Of a stretch of 64,000 nt of DNA, positions 20,578-30,452 are shown piece by piece. Within the stretch, counting starts at the first letter, position 1. Each line of letters starts with the position of its first letter. Below the pieces are notes generated by a model that had not been told where the DNA came from, made no database searches, and saw only the letters and a program-made list of their open reading frames with translations. The DNA comes from Procambarus clarkii. Taxonomy: Eukaryota > Arthropoda > Malacostraca > Decapoda > Cambaridae. The stretch spans positions 21,930,472-21,994,471 of the forward strand of contig NC_091181.1 in NCBI RefSeq assembly GCF_040958095.1, written 5' to 3'. The translations under genes and the position numbers were made by a program.

Positions 20578-21125
20578 TGAATTAATGCACAGTATGTCAA
20601 TTTTGTGAAATATATGATAAAGGAACAAAAACATTTATACCAAAACAAAGATGCAGAACTAGGAAACAGGATTTGTTCAACTGAAATTTCAAGACGGACA
20701 GAGACCAAAAGACACAAAAATGGAATCAATATACGAAGAGGCCAAACCCCCAAACATACCAGTAATACAAAGAGAAACAACTACACGGCAGTGAGGAGAG
20801 AGGCAGAAAGAAATTTTGAAAAAAAGGAACAAACAAATGTAAAGTAGAACAAATCATATTCTATAAATACAGCAACAACCAATTGCAGGTAAAGGATAAT
20901 ATTCAGAGCTTTTAAATGCATGGATGGCGAAATACTCAAGAAATTGTTCACGACTTTTGTTAGACCAAAGTTGGAATATGCAGCGGTTGTATGGTGCCCA
21001 TATCTTAAGAAGCACATAAACAAACTGGAAAAGGTGCAAAGACATGCTACTAAGTGGCTCCCAGAACTGAAGGACAAGAACTATGAGGAGAGGTTAGAGG
21101 CATTAAATATACCAAATATACTACA
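20578..21125 (+). mobile_element. LINE-E copy 3, core-deleted
   Basis: Linker (YVKFCEIYDKGTKTF, RCRTRK) is followed by degraded sequence and then the thumb block LEYAAVVWCPYLKKHINKLEK, WLPELKDKNYEERLEALN. RT motifs A to C are absent, as in copy 2. 21,126-21,490 holds only faint RT-like remnants (VPKNPVLGPL near 21,265). Confidence 0.7.
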
Positions 21126-21497
21126 CAAATATATATACTACACATGCACAATAAACTACCCTACACAGGCTGAGTATGGTGTGTACAATAAATTATTAGC
21201 TAAAAGATAAGACTGAGTTTGTATAAATGGGGGTTAAGTCAGAGTGGGAAAATGTAAGTGGAGTGCCTAAAAACCCTGTCCTGGGACCTCTGTAATTCAT
21301 AATATATACAAATAATTTAGACTCAGGTTTGATCTGCAATATTTGAAAATTTCCAGACGATACAAAAGGGATTTTTTTCTGGATTCAGGATTATTTTTTT
21401 ATGGCTGAAAACAGGTTTTCAGCAATAAAAGAAATACAGTATTGCTGGAACAACCGTCGACATCTTCAAGAGAAAACCTGAACATCTTCAAGAAGTG

Positions 21498-21706
21498 AAG
21501 ATGACCTTGAGAAGAAGTATAGGTTGGGAGAAGTATAGGTTAGGAATTGTCTCCAAAGAATTCTCAAAGAATTACTCGTTATTGCCATCCAAGATAATTA
21601 GACGAGCCAAAGCTAAATACTACGAAGATAAATTTACCCAAATAAAGAGTACCTTACCTAAAAATATGTATGTACCTTACGTAAATAAACATTTGATTTT
21701 GAAGTG
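21498..21706 (+). mobile_element. LINE-A fragment fused to its own tail
   Basis: Encodes KYRLGIVSKEFSKNYSLL, then KIIRRAKAKYYEDKFTQIK from the linker before the RT, then jumps at about 21,650 to TATGTACCTTACGTAAATAAAC, the LINE-A 3' end. An internal deletion of about 2 kb. Confidence 0.75.
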
Positions 21707-22190
21707 CCGGACAAACAAGGCTGTGGTGGATATGTGGGCCTGAGGGGCCTGTCCAAGCAACAGCCTGTTGGACCAAGCTCTCACATGTCAAGCCTGGCCT
21801 TGGAAGGGCTTGGTGAGTAGAACAACTACCAGAACCCTATAATGCATGTATCAAGGTGTCCAGGCAGTGAGCACCACATAATGCAGTGCAGTCCTGTAAG
21901 AATAAGCACAGTAAGTATGGGCATGGAGGGGGTGCAGCAGTGGCTTGTGAAGGGCTGGAGAGTAAATGGACATGCCCAGGGGTAAAAAGCATTAGGGTAA
22001 CAGAACATAGCCCATAAAAATAGTAATGACAATGAATGAATAATTATATGAATGCAATAATACTTCATATCTCAATAGGAATACTAAGCAGGATGCAAGA
22101 CAAGGTACTGGTGGTGATAGTGGTTGGTACAAGTCCTCACATCCCCACAGACACCAGTAACAGCCCTCACCTCCCAACACAGTACCCTTG
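21707..22190. other. Dispersed-repeat-like sequence, unclassified
   Basis: 21,720-21,840 (CAAGCAACAGCCTGTTGGAC, GCCTTGGAAGGGCTTGG) looks like the 3' UTR of another LINE family, from memory of decapod repeats. The remainder to 22,190 has no supported frame. Confidence 0.35.
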
Positions 22191-22402
22191 TAGCGAGTTA
22201 ATCTTATACTCGCTTCATTATCTTATAGCATAACTAATTAACACTAATTACAGAAGCTACACAGGTGATACTTTGGTGTGAGTTGAGCGCACTGAGCGTC
22301 GGTATCGCTACACCCTTGTTCCTTAACAACCCTTTGGACCTTTATTACAGAAAAATAGAATCAATTAATTTAATAAAATATAAAATATAAGTGCTTACTT
22401 AC

Positions 22403-22482
22403 GATAATACTATCGGTGGAACACAAAATCTTCTTCTTCTTGATAGTAGGTGCAGTTTGCATGAAGGGTTAGTCCTCGCCAT
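22403..22482 (-). CDS. Possible first exon (exon 1)
   Basis: ATG at 22,482 in a good context (G at -3, G at +4). 26 codons reading MARTNPSCKLHLL then RRRRFCVPPIVL, followed by 2 nt and the donor GTAAGT (22402-22397). The upstream motifs at 22,498-22,544 make this look like a real start of transcription. Confidence 0.35.
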
Positions 22483-22497
22483 GACTGAACTGACGAC

Positions 22498-22544
22498 AAA
22501 ATGGCCGATGTGTTGATATGGCGTCAGGTGACGCTGTGACGTCA
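22498..22544 (-). promoter_or_regulatory. CRE and YY1-type motifs upstream of the possible gene
   Basis: A full palindromic CRE, TGACGTCA, at 22537-22544; a second inverted pair GCGTCA-GG-TGACGC at 22521-22534; and, on the minus strand, GCCATTTT (YY1-type) at 22505-22498, about 16 nt before the ATG. CRE plus YY1 close to a start is common in animal housekeeping promoters. The function is inferred. Confidence 0.4.
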
Positions 22545-22582
22545 CAGGTGAGGGACGCTTTGCGCATTACTCCCTCGTACTT

Positions 22583-22605
22583 AAAAAGTACTACAGGTAC
22601 TTTTT
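22583..22605. repeat. 9-bp hairpin at a LINE-B junction
   Basis: AAAAAGTAC (22583-22591) and GTACTTTTT (22597-22605). The right arm is the end of LINE-B ORF2, so the hairpin sits exactly where unique sequence meets LINE-B. Confidence 0.6.
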
Positions 22606-25045
22606 GGTTTTATTTTTGAATATGGCAGAAGTTGGACAGCTTTTCAAATCATTATAAGGGAGTGAGTTCCATAGACTAGGTCCCTTTATTTACATAGAGT
22701 GTTTACATAGATTAAGTTTGACTCTGGGGATATCAAAGAGATATTTATGTCTGGTGGGGACGTGGCCATGTGTTCTATTACATCTGTCCAGGAAGAGTTT
22801 CAGAACAGGGTTTGCAGTTAGAAAAAGGGCTTTATAAACGTAATTTACACAGGAGAATGTATGGAGTGAATTTGTTTAGCATGTTTAAGGATTTGAACAA
22901 GGGAGCTGTGTGTTGTCTGAAGGTAGAGTTATTTATTGTCCTGATAGCAGATTTTTACTGGATGATGATGGGCTTGAGGTAGTTTGCAGAGGTTGAACCC
23001 CAAGCACAAACGCCATAAGAATGATAGGGATAGATAAGTGCATAATAGAGTGAGAGGAGAGCAGAGTAGGGTACATAATATCTGATCTTAAACAGTATAC
23101 CAACTGTTTTAGAAACCTTTTTAGTTATGTGTTGTATATGGGTGCGGAAGTTGAGTCTCTTGTCTAAGTATAGGCTAAGAAACTTTCCATCATTTTTATT
23201 GCTAATGTTTACATTATCTATCTGAAGCTGAATTGCATTTGTTGATTTGTTTCCAAATAAGATATAGTAGGTCTTTTCTATGTTTTGTGTGAGGTTTTTT
23301 GGTTGACATCCACAAGTAGACTTTTTTTAATTAATTGTTTACAACATTATTTAACAGGAGTGGGTTGGGGTCAGAGTAGATGAGTAGTATCATCAGCCAA
23401 CAATATAGGTTTAAGTATGTTAGAGACATTAGGGAGATCATTGATGTATATAAGAAACAGGAGGGTCCTAGGATGCTGCTCTGTGGCACCTTTACGGTAA
23501 TTAAGTGGTAGAGTGGGAGAGGTTATATCATTGATGGCTTCATATTGGTGTCTGTTACTAAGATAGGATCGGATATAGTTTAGGGCAAGGCCACGGATTC
23601 CATAATGGTGGAATTTAAGTAAGAGGTAGTTATGGTTAACAGTATCAAAGGCCTTTCTCAGGCCGATGAAGAGTTCAATTGGAAACTCACTTTTGTCAAG
23701 GGCTGAGAAGATTAAGTCAAGCAGACTAACAATAGCATCATTGGTACTCTTTTGGGAGCGGAAGCCAAACTGACAGGGACTTAGTATATTGAATTTTACA
23801 AGATTGGAGTAGAGCTGTTTGTAAAAAAAAAAAATAATTTTGATAATATAGGTAGATTCGATATGGGTCTGTAATTATTTATGTCTGCCGTGTTACCTCC
23901 TTTATGAACTGGCGTTACTCTTGCTTTTTTAAGGATATCAGGGAAGGTATGACACTCTAGGGATTTGTTGAACAGCAGTGCTATGGATGGTGCAAGGGCA
24001 TGGGAGGCACGCCTGTGTACCATCGATGGTATTTCACTAATGTTCCCAGCTTTGGTTTTTAGCGAGTGAATGATGGACACAACATCTGTAGGGCTGACCG
24101 GAGAGAGGAGAAGAGAGTTTGGATAGCTGCGTGAAAGATATGTGGTAACATATGTCTGAGTCTCTGGGATTTTTCGGGCAAGCTAGTGAGCACCAAACGA
24201 TGAAAAGAAGCTATTAAATTCAGTTGCTGTTTCAAGATCTGTTGCAGGTGTATAACCATCCTTGGAGATTTTTATCTTATTATGTGAATGTTGTTTAGCT
24301 CCTAGGATGGTAGAGATGGCTCTTAATGTGCTTTTTATGTTGCCTTTTGCTTCTTTGAATCTATTCTCGTAATAGGAACGCTTTGCTCTTATTATACTGG
24401 TAAGCACTGATGAATACCTCTTAACTACTTCTTTTCCAACTAGGCCAATCCTAAGTTTTTTTTTCATATTCATGTTTCTTGTCGATTGCTTTAAGTATGC
24501 CATTAGTGAGCCAGGGATTATTTAACCTTTTTGCCAGTTACTTGCTTGGTGAGGAGAGGACAATAAGTATTGTAAAGGCTTTAAATTTTGGAAAGAGGCT
24601 AGTTAACGAATTATTATCCTGTGTATTGATAAATTTAGATTCCCAGTTTACATTGTGGAGGGCATTTGTGAGATTGCCTATTGCCGCTTCACATTGTAAC
24701 CTAAAGGTAATTTTCTTGTTACCTGGTGGTGTTATGGCCATGTTCGCTACAAGGAAGGTAGGATAGTGGTCAGTTGTTCTGTCAGTGATTATACTTGATG
24801 TAAGAGGAGCTGTTATGTTGGTCCATCAGTGATCCAGGGTAGTCGCAGATGTTTGAGTGACTCGGGTGGGCCTGGTGATTGCGGGGATGAGCATACAGGA
24901 ATTCATGCTGTTGAGGAAACAGTCTACTTGAGGGTTATTTTGTAGCCCTAGGTCAATATTGAAATCACCTCTGAGAACTATGTGATTTTTGTTGAGATTA
25001 TTGTTTATGATAAGGTTCCTCAAGTTGTTATTGTATTTGTGTCTA
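22592..25045 (-). mobile_element. LINE-B copy, decayed, no 3' UTR
   Basis: Minus-strand LINE-B from the ORF2 C-terminus (22,592) up to the endonuclease (NNLRNLIINNNLNKNH at about 25,000). Pieces in frame: RASHALAPSIALLFNKS and NNYRPISNLPILSK (23,800-24,080), VVKRYSSVLTSII (24,183-24,503) and RGDFNIDLGLQNN (24,826-25,045). Many frameshifts. Both ends are cut, and the 5' side is joined to LINE-F. Confidence 0.8.
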
Positions 25046-25790
25046 GCTTCAGACACAAGCATGTTACAGTTATGTCTTAAAGAGTTGAGAGCAATTAAGG
25101 ATGATAAAGAGTCACTTACAACTAATGTATCAAGTTTGGATACTTGTACACATTTCAGTGCAAGGAGCAAGGCAAATAGTTCAGTCTGAAGGGTAGAGGC
25201 CCAGTTGTTTATACGGACTCCCCACTCAAAATATAAGTCATATCCTATTGCCAGGACAACTGCACTTCCAGCTGCACCCGTTGGGCGCTGTAGGAAACCT
25301 TCAGTGTATATGATTTGAGAGAGAGAATGCTCTGTGGACAGAGCATCAATATGGCTTAAGACGTTGAGCTTTGCCTCAAGACAAAGCTGGGACTGATCTC
25401 TAATTTGCTCCTTTGATGGAAAGGGAGGGATTAAAATTGAAAAGGGTGTAATTTCCTACAGTGCAGGAAAGTGCTATTGTTGTCTCTCTTGGTACAAATT
25501 ATAAATCTGATACTTTCTGAGTTCAGTTCCAATTTTATTTATCTATTTGAAACAATGTTTACATTCAATAAAGAAATTCTGGAGGGCTTCTGTGCAAGGG
25601 TTAGGATGAGCTAGCCTAAGCATTTTTATACCAATTTGACAGTTATTTTCAGTAACACGATAAACAACGCTCGGAATATTAAGTTCCTTTCTCATATTAA
25701 GTATCTTTGTGGTACGAAGGCACCCAAGGATTATCCTCAAGGCTTCGTTCTGCAATTTTTCAAGCCCTCCAAGCTTTCTTTCAGGATGCC
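25046..25790 (-). mobile_element. LINE-F fragment with RNase H region
   Basis: Minus-strand pieces: LQNEALRIILGCLRTTKIL and IPSVVYRVTENNCQIG (after the RT), then GFLQRPTGAAGSAVV, WASTLQTELFALLLALK and VSDSLSSLIALNSLR. The last two have the TELxAxxxAL and SDSLSSL pattern of an RNase H domain, as in I-type and some Jockey-group LINEs. This sets LINE-F apart from all other LINEs here. LINE-B cuts it at 25,046. Confidence 0.65.
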
Positions 25791-26510
25791 TTAAAGTTAG
25801 TTTAGTTCATTTATTATGCACCCCATACCCATCTTGTGGGCGGTAGTGGAAAGGGTTGCAGAGGCACATAATGGGCTCAGGGACTGAACCCAACAATTCA
25901 TTTAGCTAAGCAAGTTACAATCTTGATGAGCTAGTTACAAAATTCAGTATAAGTCGTCACATCAACAATAGGTTCGAGATCGATCACAAGTACAGTTTCT
26001 AAATTAAGCAACTGACATATGTGGAGAGCTAGTGTCACAATTGATATGTTTGTCCTGCACACCGCTCCCCATCCAGTGGGCAGCGGTGGATAGGTTACAA
26101 TCACTTAGTTACTACTTACAGTTAGCAAACTGGGGATATTTGGCTAAAATTTCTGGTACCAGATCATTTTGAATGAAATATTGACACATCGTTGGTACAT
26201 TGGTTATAGAATTGTCTCTGAATTCACTATCACATAGTGACGAAGGGGTGTGCAAATAATTTTGTTGACAGTTAACATTTGGTCAGGTCTACATCGGCAG
26301 ATAATGAGAATTCCCAGAAATACTTGTAACCGAGTCTAAGCCGAGCAGTAGTAACATCTAGAAGTCTGCTGATTTTATTGGATGAACCATAGATGTGTGG
26401 CTCCTTTTGCATAATAGTATTGAACGAAAGTTAATCTCCCCAAACACTTTCGCGTTTTGGGCAAGTTACCCCTCCACTCTCTCCATTTTTGTTTGGACAT
26501 TCCCAGGTAG
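25791..26510. other. Unclassified sequence with dispersed-repeat character
   Basis: Contains two similar phrases (CACCCCATACCCATCTTGTG near 25,820 and GCTCCCCATCCAGTGGGCAG near 26,063) that look like a diverged internal duplication. No coding frame. Possibly a LINE 3' UTR. Confidence 0.35.
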
Positions 26511-26514
26511 TGCG

Positions 26515-27215
26515 CGGAAATACTGAAAAGTGTATACTCTTTTCAACTTTGTCACCTTAATTCTCGTCCTATGTCTTTCATTTTGGTATCAATGCGTTCG
26601 CAATAGAATTCCCAACAGAACTATGTGCATATAATGTCAAAGACAGCAGCGCGCTCCACCCGCCGACAAGATGAATGTAGGCCAAGGGTACCAGAAAAAG
26701 AAAGCTGAGCCACCCTCAGGCAACTCTCATTACATTAGAGAGCGTGATAATACTGAAAAGTGTATACCCTTTTCAACTTTGTTACCTCAATTCTCATCCT
26801 AGTTTTTTCAATTTGGCATCAATGTGTTCGCAATAGAATTCTCTACAGGACTAAAGGCATATAAACTCCAAAAGCCCGGCTTACCATCCGCAACAAACAG
26901 AGTAAGCGAGAGTGTGTTACCAGGGAGCGCACAAGAGCGATAAAATGTATACACTCTTTTCATTTTGGTCACCCCAATTGTCATCCTAGGTCTTTCATTT
27001 TGGTATCAATGTGTTAGCAATAGAATTATCTACAGGTTTAAATGCATATAAACTCCAAAAGCAAGGTGTACCATCCGCACAAAACAGAGAAAGTGAGAGA
27101 AAGTAACCCGGGAGCACTCTAGTGCAATGTAATGTGAACACTCTTTTCACTTTGGTTACCTCAATTCTCGTCATATGTCTTTCATTTTGGTATCAATGTG
27201 TTCGCAATTGTATCT
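26515..27215. repeat. Tandem repeat, four units of about 187-230 bp
   Basis: The word ACTCTTTTCA(A/T/C)TTTG, or ACCCTTTTC in unit 2, recurs at 26536, 26766, 26953 and 27140. Each time it is followed by TTTTGGTATCAATG(T/C)GTT-type sequence about 50 bases on. Spacing 230, 187 and 187. The first unit carries an extra ~43 bp. No coding potential. Confidence 0.8.
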
Positions 27216-27829
27216 GCTGGCATTTTACCCTTTGCTTGGATCTGAAGGGTTTTAGGCTCACCACGATGCAATCTGATAGTACCACAGGTGTATATACCTA
27301 TCTTCAAGCAGCAATTCACTCATTCAAACCGACTTATAATAGTTATCCATATATAAATGGTAATCTTTGTTCTACCTGTTAACCTGTCATATGAAGAAAG
27401 ATTGTCAAAGCTTATATTACATTCTCTAGAAAAGCAAAGAATTAGGAGTGACATATGGTAGAGGTGCACAATGGGATGAATGGACATAACAAAGGGGACA
27501 TTAATGGGGTATTAAAAGTAGCAACACAAGACAGAACTCGAAACAAAGTGTAAAAATTGGAAAAATTTAGATTTAGGAAAGAACTGCATGGGTAAATACA
27601 CTGGGTTTGTACCTTAAGGTTCATGTATGCAATATTACAGAGTTCCAGTTAACTCCCATGCATGCAATTAATTTATGTTATGTTTATGTTTTTTATGTTA
27701 AAATGTTTTTGTTGATTTGTTTGTATATTTTCATAAGTAAAGCATGCTTACCGTCTTATTCCAAGTTTTATGATAACTTTACAAGGTTTAAAACATAAAG
27801 TTCAATATATATTCTGGTTTTCACACAGG
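27216..27829. other. Mostly unassigned; possible LINE relic
   Basis: 27,380-27,600 can be read in pieces as the end of an RT protein (an ERLSKL-like start and a KIEKFRF-like end), but stops are frequent. The rest is AT-rich with nothing recognised. Confidence 0.25.
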
Positions 27830-28196
27830 AATTATACGTTAATATAACATCATAATAACGTAATGATGTCGTGTAAATAACGTTATACTGACGTCATATA
27901 AATGTTATATTTATGTTATAAGAACGTAAATTGGATAGCTTTACAGAAAGTAAACAAAAAAAACTAAATGTTGACTGAAAATTATTTATTCTTAAATATA
28001 AAGCATGAAAACATTATAATACCATAGCATTCACTATTATTTTTAAATTTTTACATAAATCTTAAAAAACTGTGTCTCAAGAATATATGTTTTTAGTTAT
28101 ATCCTTTGGTTTTAAGAACATCAGATATACGTATTTATGTCAAAAGTTACAGTATTACCTTTGTGGAACCATTTAAAAACGTCCACAAACGTTCTG
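27830..28196. repeat. ACGTT-rich right arm of the 16-kb segment
   Basis: Repeated AACGTTAT, TAACGTAA, GACGTCAT and ACGTCC words next to the right terminus. Comparable ACGTTT words follow the left terminus. Confidence 0.55.
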
Positions 28197-28207
28197 TGTT
28201 TGCTGGG

Positions 28208-28312
28208 TTAGCACTCTCTCAAAAATTTTTATGATGTGCGATGTTAGTGCTATCAGTCTGTAATTTTTTGCCTCTGCCTTATTTCCTCTGCCTTATTATT
28301 AGGGTAGTTTGA
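28208..28312 (-). mobile_element. LINE-D copy 1, upstream part
   Basis: On the minus strand this encodes AEAKNYRLIALTSHIIKIFE followed by the insertion point, matching LINE-D copy 2 at 19,505-19,570. A short stretch (AAGGCAGAGGAAATAAGGCAGAGG) is duplicated at its upstream edge. Confidence 0.85.
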
Positions 28313-28382
28313 GGGCTGAAATACAGCTTAGAGGGAGGAGCACAGCGTGCACTCAACAGTGTCAGACGGATGTTTACAACGT

Positions 28383-28543
28383 CATACATAAGATATATAT
28401 AAGAAATAGAAGAGGTCCCAAGATGCTGCCCTGTGGCACTCCAACAGATATTGGTAGAGTAGAAGAGGTTGTATCATTGATGGTTACACATTGGTGTCTG
28501 TCACTAAGATAGGATCGGATATAGTCCAGGGCAAGGCCTCGGA
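28383..28543 (-). mobile_element. LINE-B fragment (RT motif B region)
   Basis: Minus-strand [13 protein letters not shown] through [14 protein letters not shown] reading. At the DNA level it matches 45,180-45,330. Both ends truncated. Confidence 0.8.
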
Positions 28544-29107
28544 AAAGAAAAACCCTCGCACGAGTATGTCACCCGGCCGCTGTGTGGTGGAAAACAAGCT
28601 GCAGAGTATCTCACACCCCTACCAGTGTCAAAGCTGCCTCCTATGCAGAGGCAAACAGGAGCGCATGAAACACCCCCAGCCGACTCCAAGAGCGGGCAAT
28701 CACTGAGCAGCAAAAGACCATGACAGAGGTAGTCCCCAAGCCCCTTGTGGAAGGAAACCCCAAGCCACAAAGGCAGTACTTTCAGAGTACCTAGGGAAGA
28801 TAACCCTAGGTGCATGCTGCCCAAGTACAGTTGAAAATACTCCTGGCTCACACACCACTAGAAGACAGGACCACACCACAAGGCACAGCACTGGAACATG
28901 CCAGGAGCCAGACTCGCATAACGTCCAGGTCTCACATCAGCCACAGAACTGGGGTCTGGATAGCTAGCGTGCAGGTCGGGGACTTCCCCTTGCCCCCTGC
29001 CAGGGAGAGGATCGGGGGGAGGTGCAGCTGCACAGACAGCAGCACGGTGACAGTTGTGATGTCATGCTCGTTTTCATTTGGGGTAGTTCTGTCCAACAGA
29101 TTGGCTT
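28544..29107. other. GC-richer dispersed-repeat-like block
   Basis: About 55% G+C, clearly above its surroundings. Weak open frames on both strands, none with a recognisable product. I recall similar phrases (GAAGATAACCCTAGGTGCAT) from decapod repeats, but that is memory only. Confidence 0.35.
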
Positions 29108-29509
29108 TCAGTAGCAATGTTTTAACCAGATAGGGTTTGTTTTTGAGCGCCTATCTTTTTGTGTGCCTGAACCGGTCGATGGCAGATATAGAATGCTTTC
29201 ATCCACACGGGTTGCTCCTCGTGCCTCTCTGAAGTGGCCAGGTTCTAGCTCGTGGTCCCAGGTAGGCCAAAGAACTCCATTCACTTGAATGATGCCAGGG
29301 TTTAATACATTCATATCAGCCCAGACAGCGGGGAGCCGAAGGGGCTCCCCCAAGAAAAAGGGACATCTGTTTGCATAGGAATCTGACGAGGTAATTCCTT
29401 GATAAATATATTTTTCTCCTACCAATACAAGAGTCTCATCTTGAGTACATCTGAAACTGTGTTCTTGTCCAGCTCCAATGCTAAATAATATCACAACAAA
29501 AATGCTCAT
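29108..29509 (-). CDS. Hypothetical 133-aa frame with signal-peptide-like start
   Basis: Begins MSIFVVILFSIGAGQ, a short hydrophobic start that could act as a signal peptide, followed by a Cys-containing stretch (CTQDETLVLVG, ANRC) and a Pro/Trp-rich part. No family recognised. An 8-bp hairpin (GGGGAGCC/GGCTCCCC) near 29,329 and repeat-like neighbours argue that it may be a frame in a dispersed repeat. A LINE-A tail abuts its start. Confidence 0.2.
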   Translation of the reverse strand: MSIFVVILFSIGAGQEHSFRCTQDETLVLVGEKYIYQGITSSDSYANRCPFFLGEPLRLPAVWADMNVLNPGIIQVNGVLWPTWDHELEPGHFREARGATRVDESILYLPSTGSGTQKDRRSKTNPIWLKHCY

Positions 29510-29514
29510 AAGTT

Positions 29515-29745
29515 CTGTTTTTTCTTTTTTTAATTCAATTTACACTTTTGATCTCATTTAGTATTAAGTTTTAATCTTAAGTTTTCCCCCAACACCTTGC
29601 CCGAAACACAGTGCATGTTAGTGGCTTCAGGCATTGTATGTACTAGCTCTGAGTATTAATCCGACATTATGTTTAACTCACTTTCAATGTATGTATGTAC
29701 TTTTACCTGAAAAAATATCTATGTATGTACCTTTACCTAAGCACA
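29515..29745 (+). mobile_element. LINE-A 3' end only
   Basis: UTR and tail (GTATTAAGTTTTAATCTTAAG, CCCGAAACACAGTGC, TAGTGGCTTCAGGCATTG) as in 9,990-10,130. It contains no coding sequence. The ACGC/GCGT tail hairpin has decayed here. 29,746-29,927 is AT-rich and unassigned. Confidence 0.8.
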
Positions 29746-29927
29746 GAGATTATATATATTAAATTTTAAATGAATTTCTAAAGATAAAAAAAAATAGAAA
29801 GACCAATATTTAAAAACAAATGAAGAAAAAACATATATAAAACATTGTTTTATCTTTGCTAGAAGAAAAAATATTTCTTTACTTATGAGCAATTTTGAGT
29901 TCGTCTACAGTGGAACTTCTCCAGTTT

Positions 29928-30205
29928 TTTTTTTTTTTGTTTTTTTCAGGGATATTCCTGCACGGGCCTTAAGCCTCTGGTTGGCCCACTAAGTGTTGCT
30001 TGTTTCTGTTTTACTTGGGCGGAGTATGAGTATTTATGACTCGTATGATCGCTTCAGTAAGATTTTGTCCCACGTGTTTAACAATTTCTGCTCTGTTGAA
30101 TCCAAGTTGAAATCTTAATGGGTTTGTAACTCTGCACTCTGTTAGATAATGTTCCAGTGGTCTGTCTGGCATTTCTTCACAGTGGTCAGTGAGGCGCATC
30201 TAACT
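29928..30205 (-). mobile_element. LINE-F 3' end: C-terminal Cys/His segment, UTR and poly-A
   Basis: On the minus strand the frame 30,199-30,011 reads PLEHYLTECRVTNPLRFQLG then AEIVKHVGQNLTEAI. The HY-LxxC pattern is usual at the extreme C-terminus of RNase H-bearing LINEs. It is followed by a short UTR and an A run (T run at 29,928-29,942 on plus). It may be the end of the same family as 25,046-25,790. Confidence 0.55.
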
Positions 30206-30452
30206 TGTACACTGACAGCTTCTCTATTGCTCTTGCTTGCTCTATGAGAAGCATCTATTCTGCTGTTTTCTGCCTGAAACACTATGCGTGCTAGTGGCTT
30301 TACAAGAATGTAAAATTTCAAGTCTCTGTCCTCTAATAAACCCAATGTACCTTCTTGTATGTAAATAAATAAAATAAATAAATATTTCTAAGTTCTACAC
30401 TAACAGCTTCTCTAGTTCCTGCTTGGTCTATGAGAAGCATCTAACTTTCACT
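30196..30452 (+). repeat. 54-bp direct repeats flanking a LINE-B tail
   Basis: GCATCTAAC...CACTGACAGCTTCTC...CTATGAGAAGCATCT occurs at about 30,197-30,255 and again at 30,388-30,442. Between them lies about 125 bp of LINE-B tail (CTGAAACACTATGCGTGCTA, then (AAAT)n). Confidence 0.65.

Larger units (their letters stand above)
14470..22482 (-). other. Possible four-exon gene of unknown function, 104 codons
   Basis: Inferred from splice signals, not from homology. Exons on the minus strand are 22482-22403, 18008-17944, 17252-17146 and 14532-14470. Lengths 80+65+107+63 = 315, giving 104 codons plus stop. Every donor is GT (two are GTAAGT), every acceptor AG, and the phases agree at all three joins. 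The exons fall in the few stretches of the 16-kb segment that are not repeats, while LINE fragments fill the introns. The product would be small, basic at the start and acidic and polar at the end. I do not recognise it, and chance assembly of exon-like pieces is possible. Confidence 0.3.
12229..28207. mobile_element. 15,979-bp segment with 11-bp inverted termini, inserted in LINE-D
   Basis: The left end begins CCCAGCAAACA (12229-12239) and the right end is its exact reverse complement (28197-28207). Both are followed inward by ACGTT-rich AT sequence (12,240-12,420; 27,830-28,195). TT lies outside each end (12227-12228 and 28208-28209), and removing the segment plus one TT rejoins LINE-D exactly as in the copy at 19,555-19,600. 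This is what a DNA transposon insertion with a 2-bp target duplication looks like. No transposase was recognised. It holds nested LINEs and a possible spliced gene. It could also be two related short elements that brought in the DNA between them. Confidence 0.6.

Noticed and set aside
29325-29350. 8-bp GC-rich hairpin as a terminator or stem-loop RNA
   Set aside because: It sits in a probable dispersed repeat, and there is no transcript context to give it a role.
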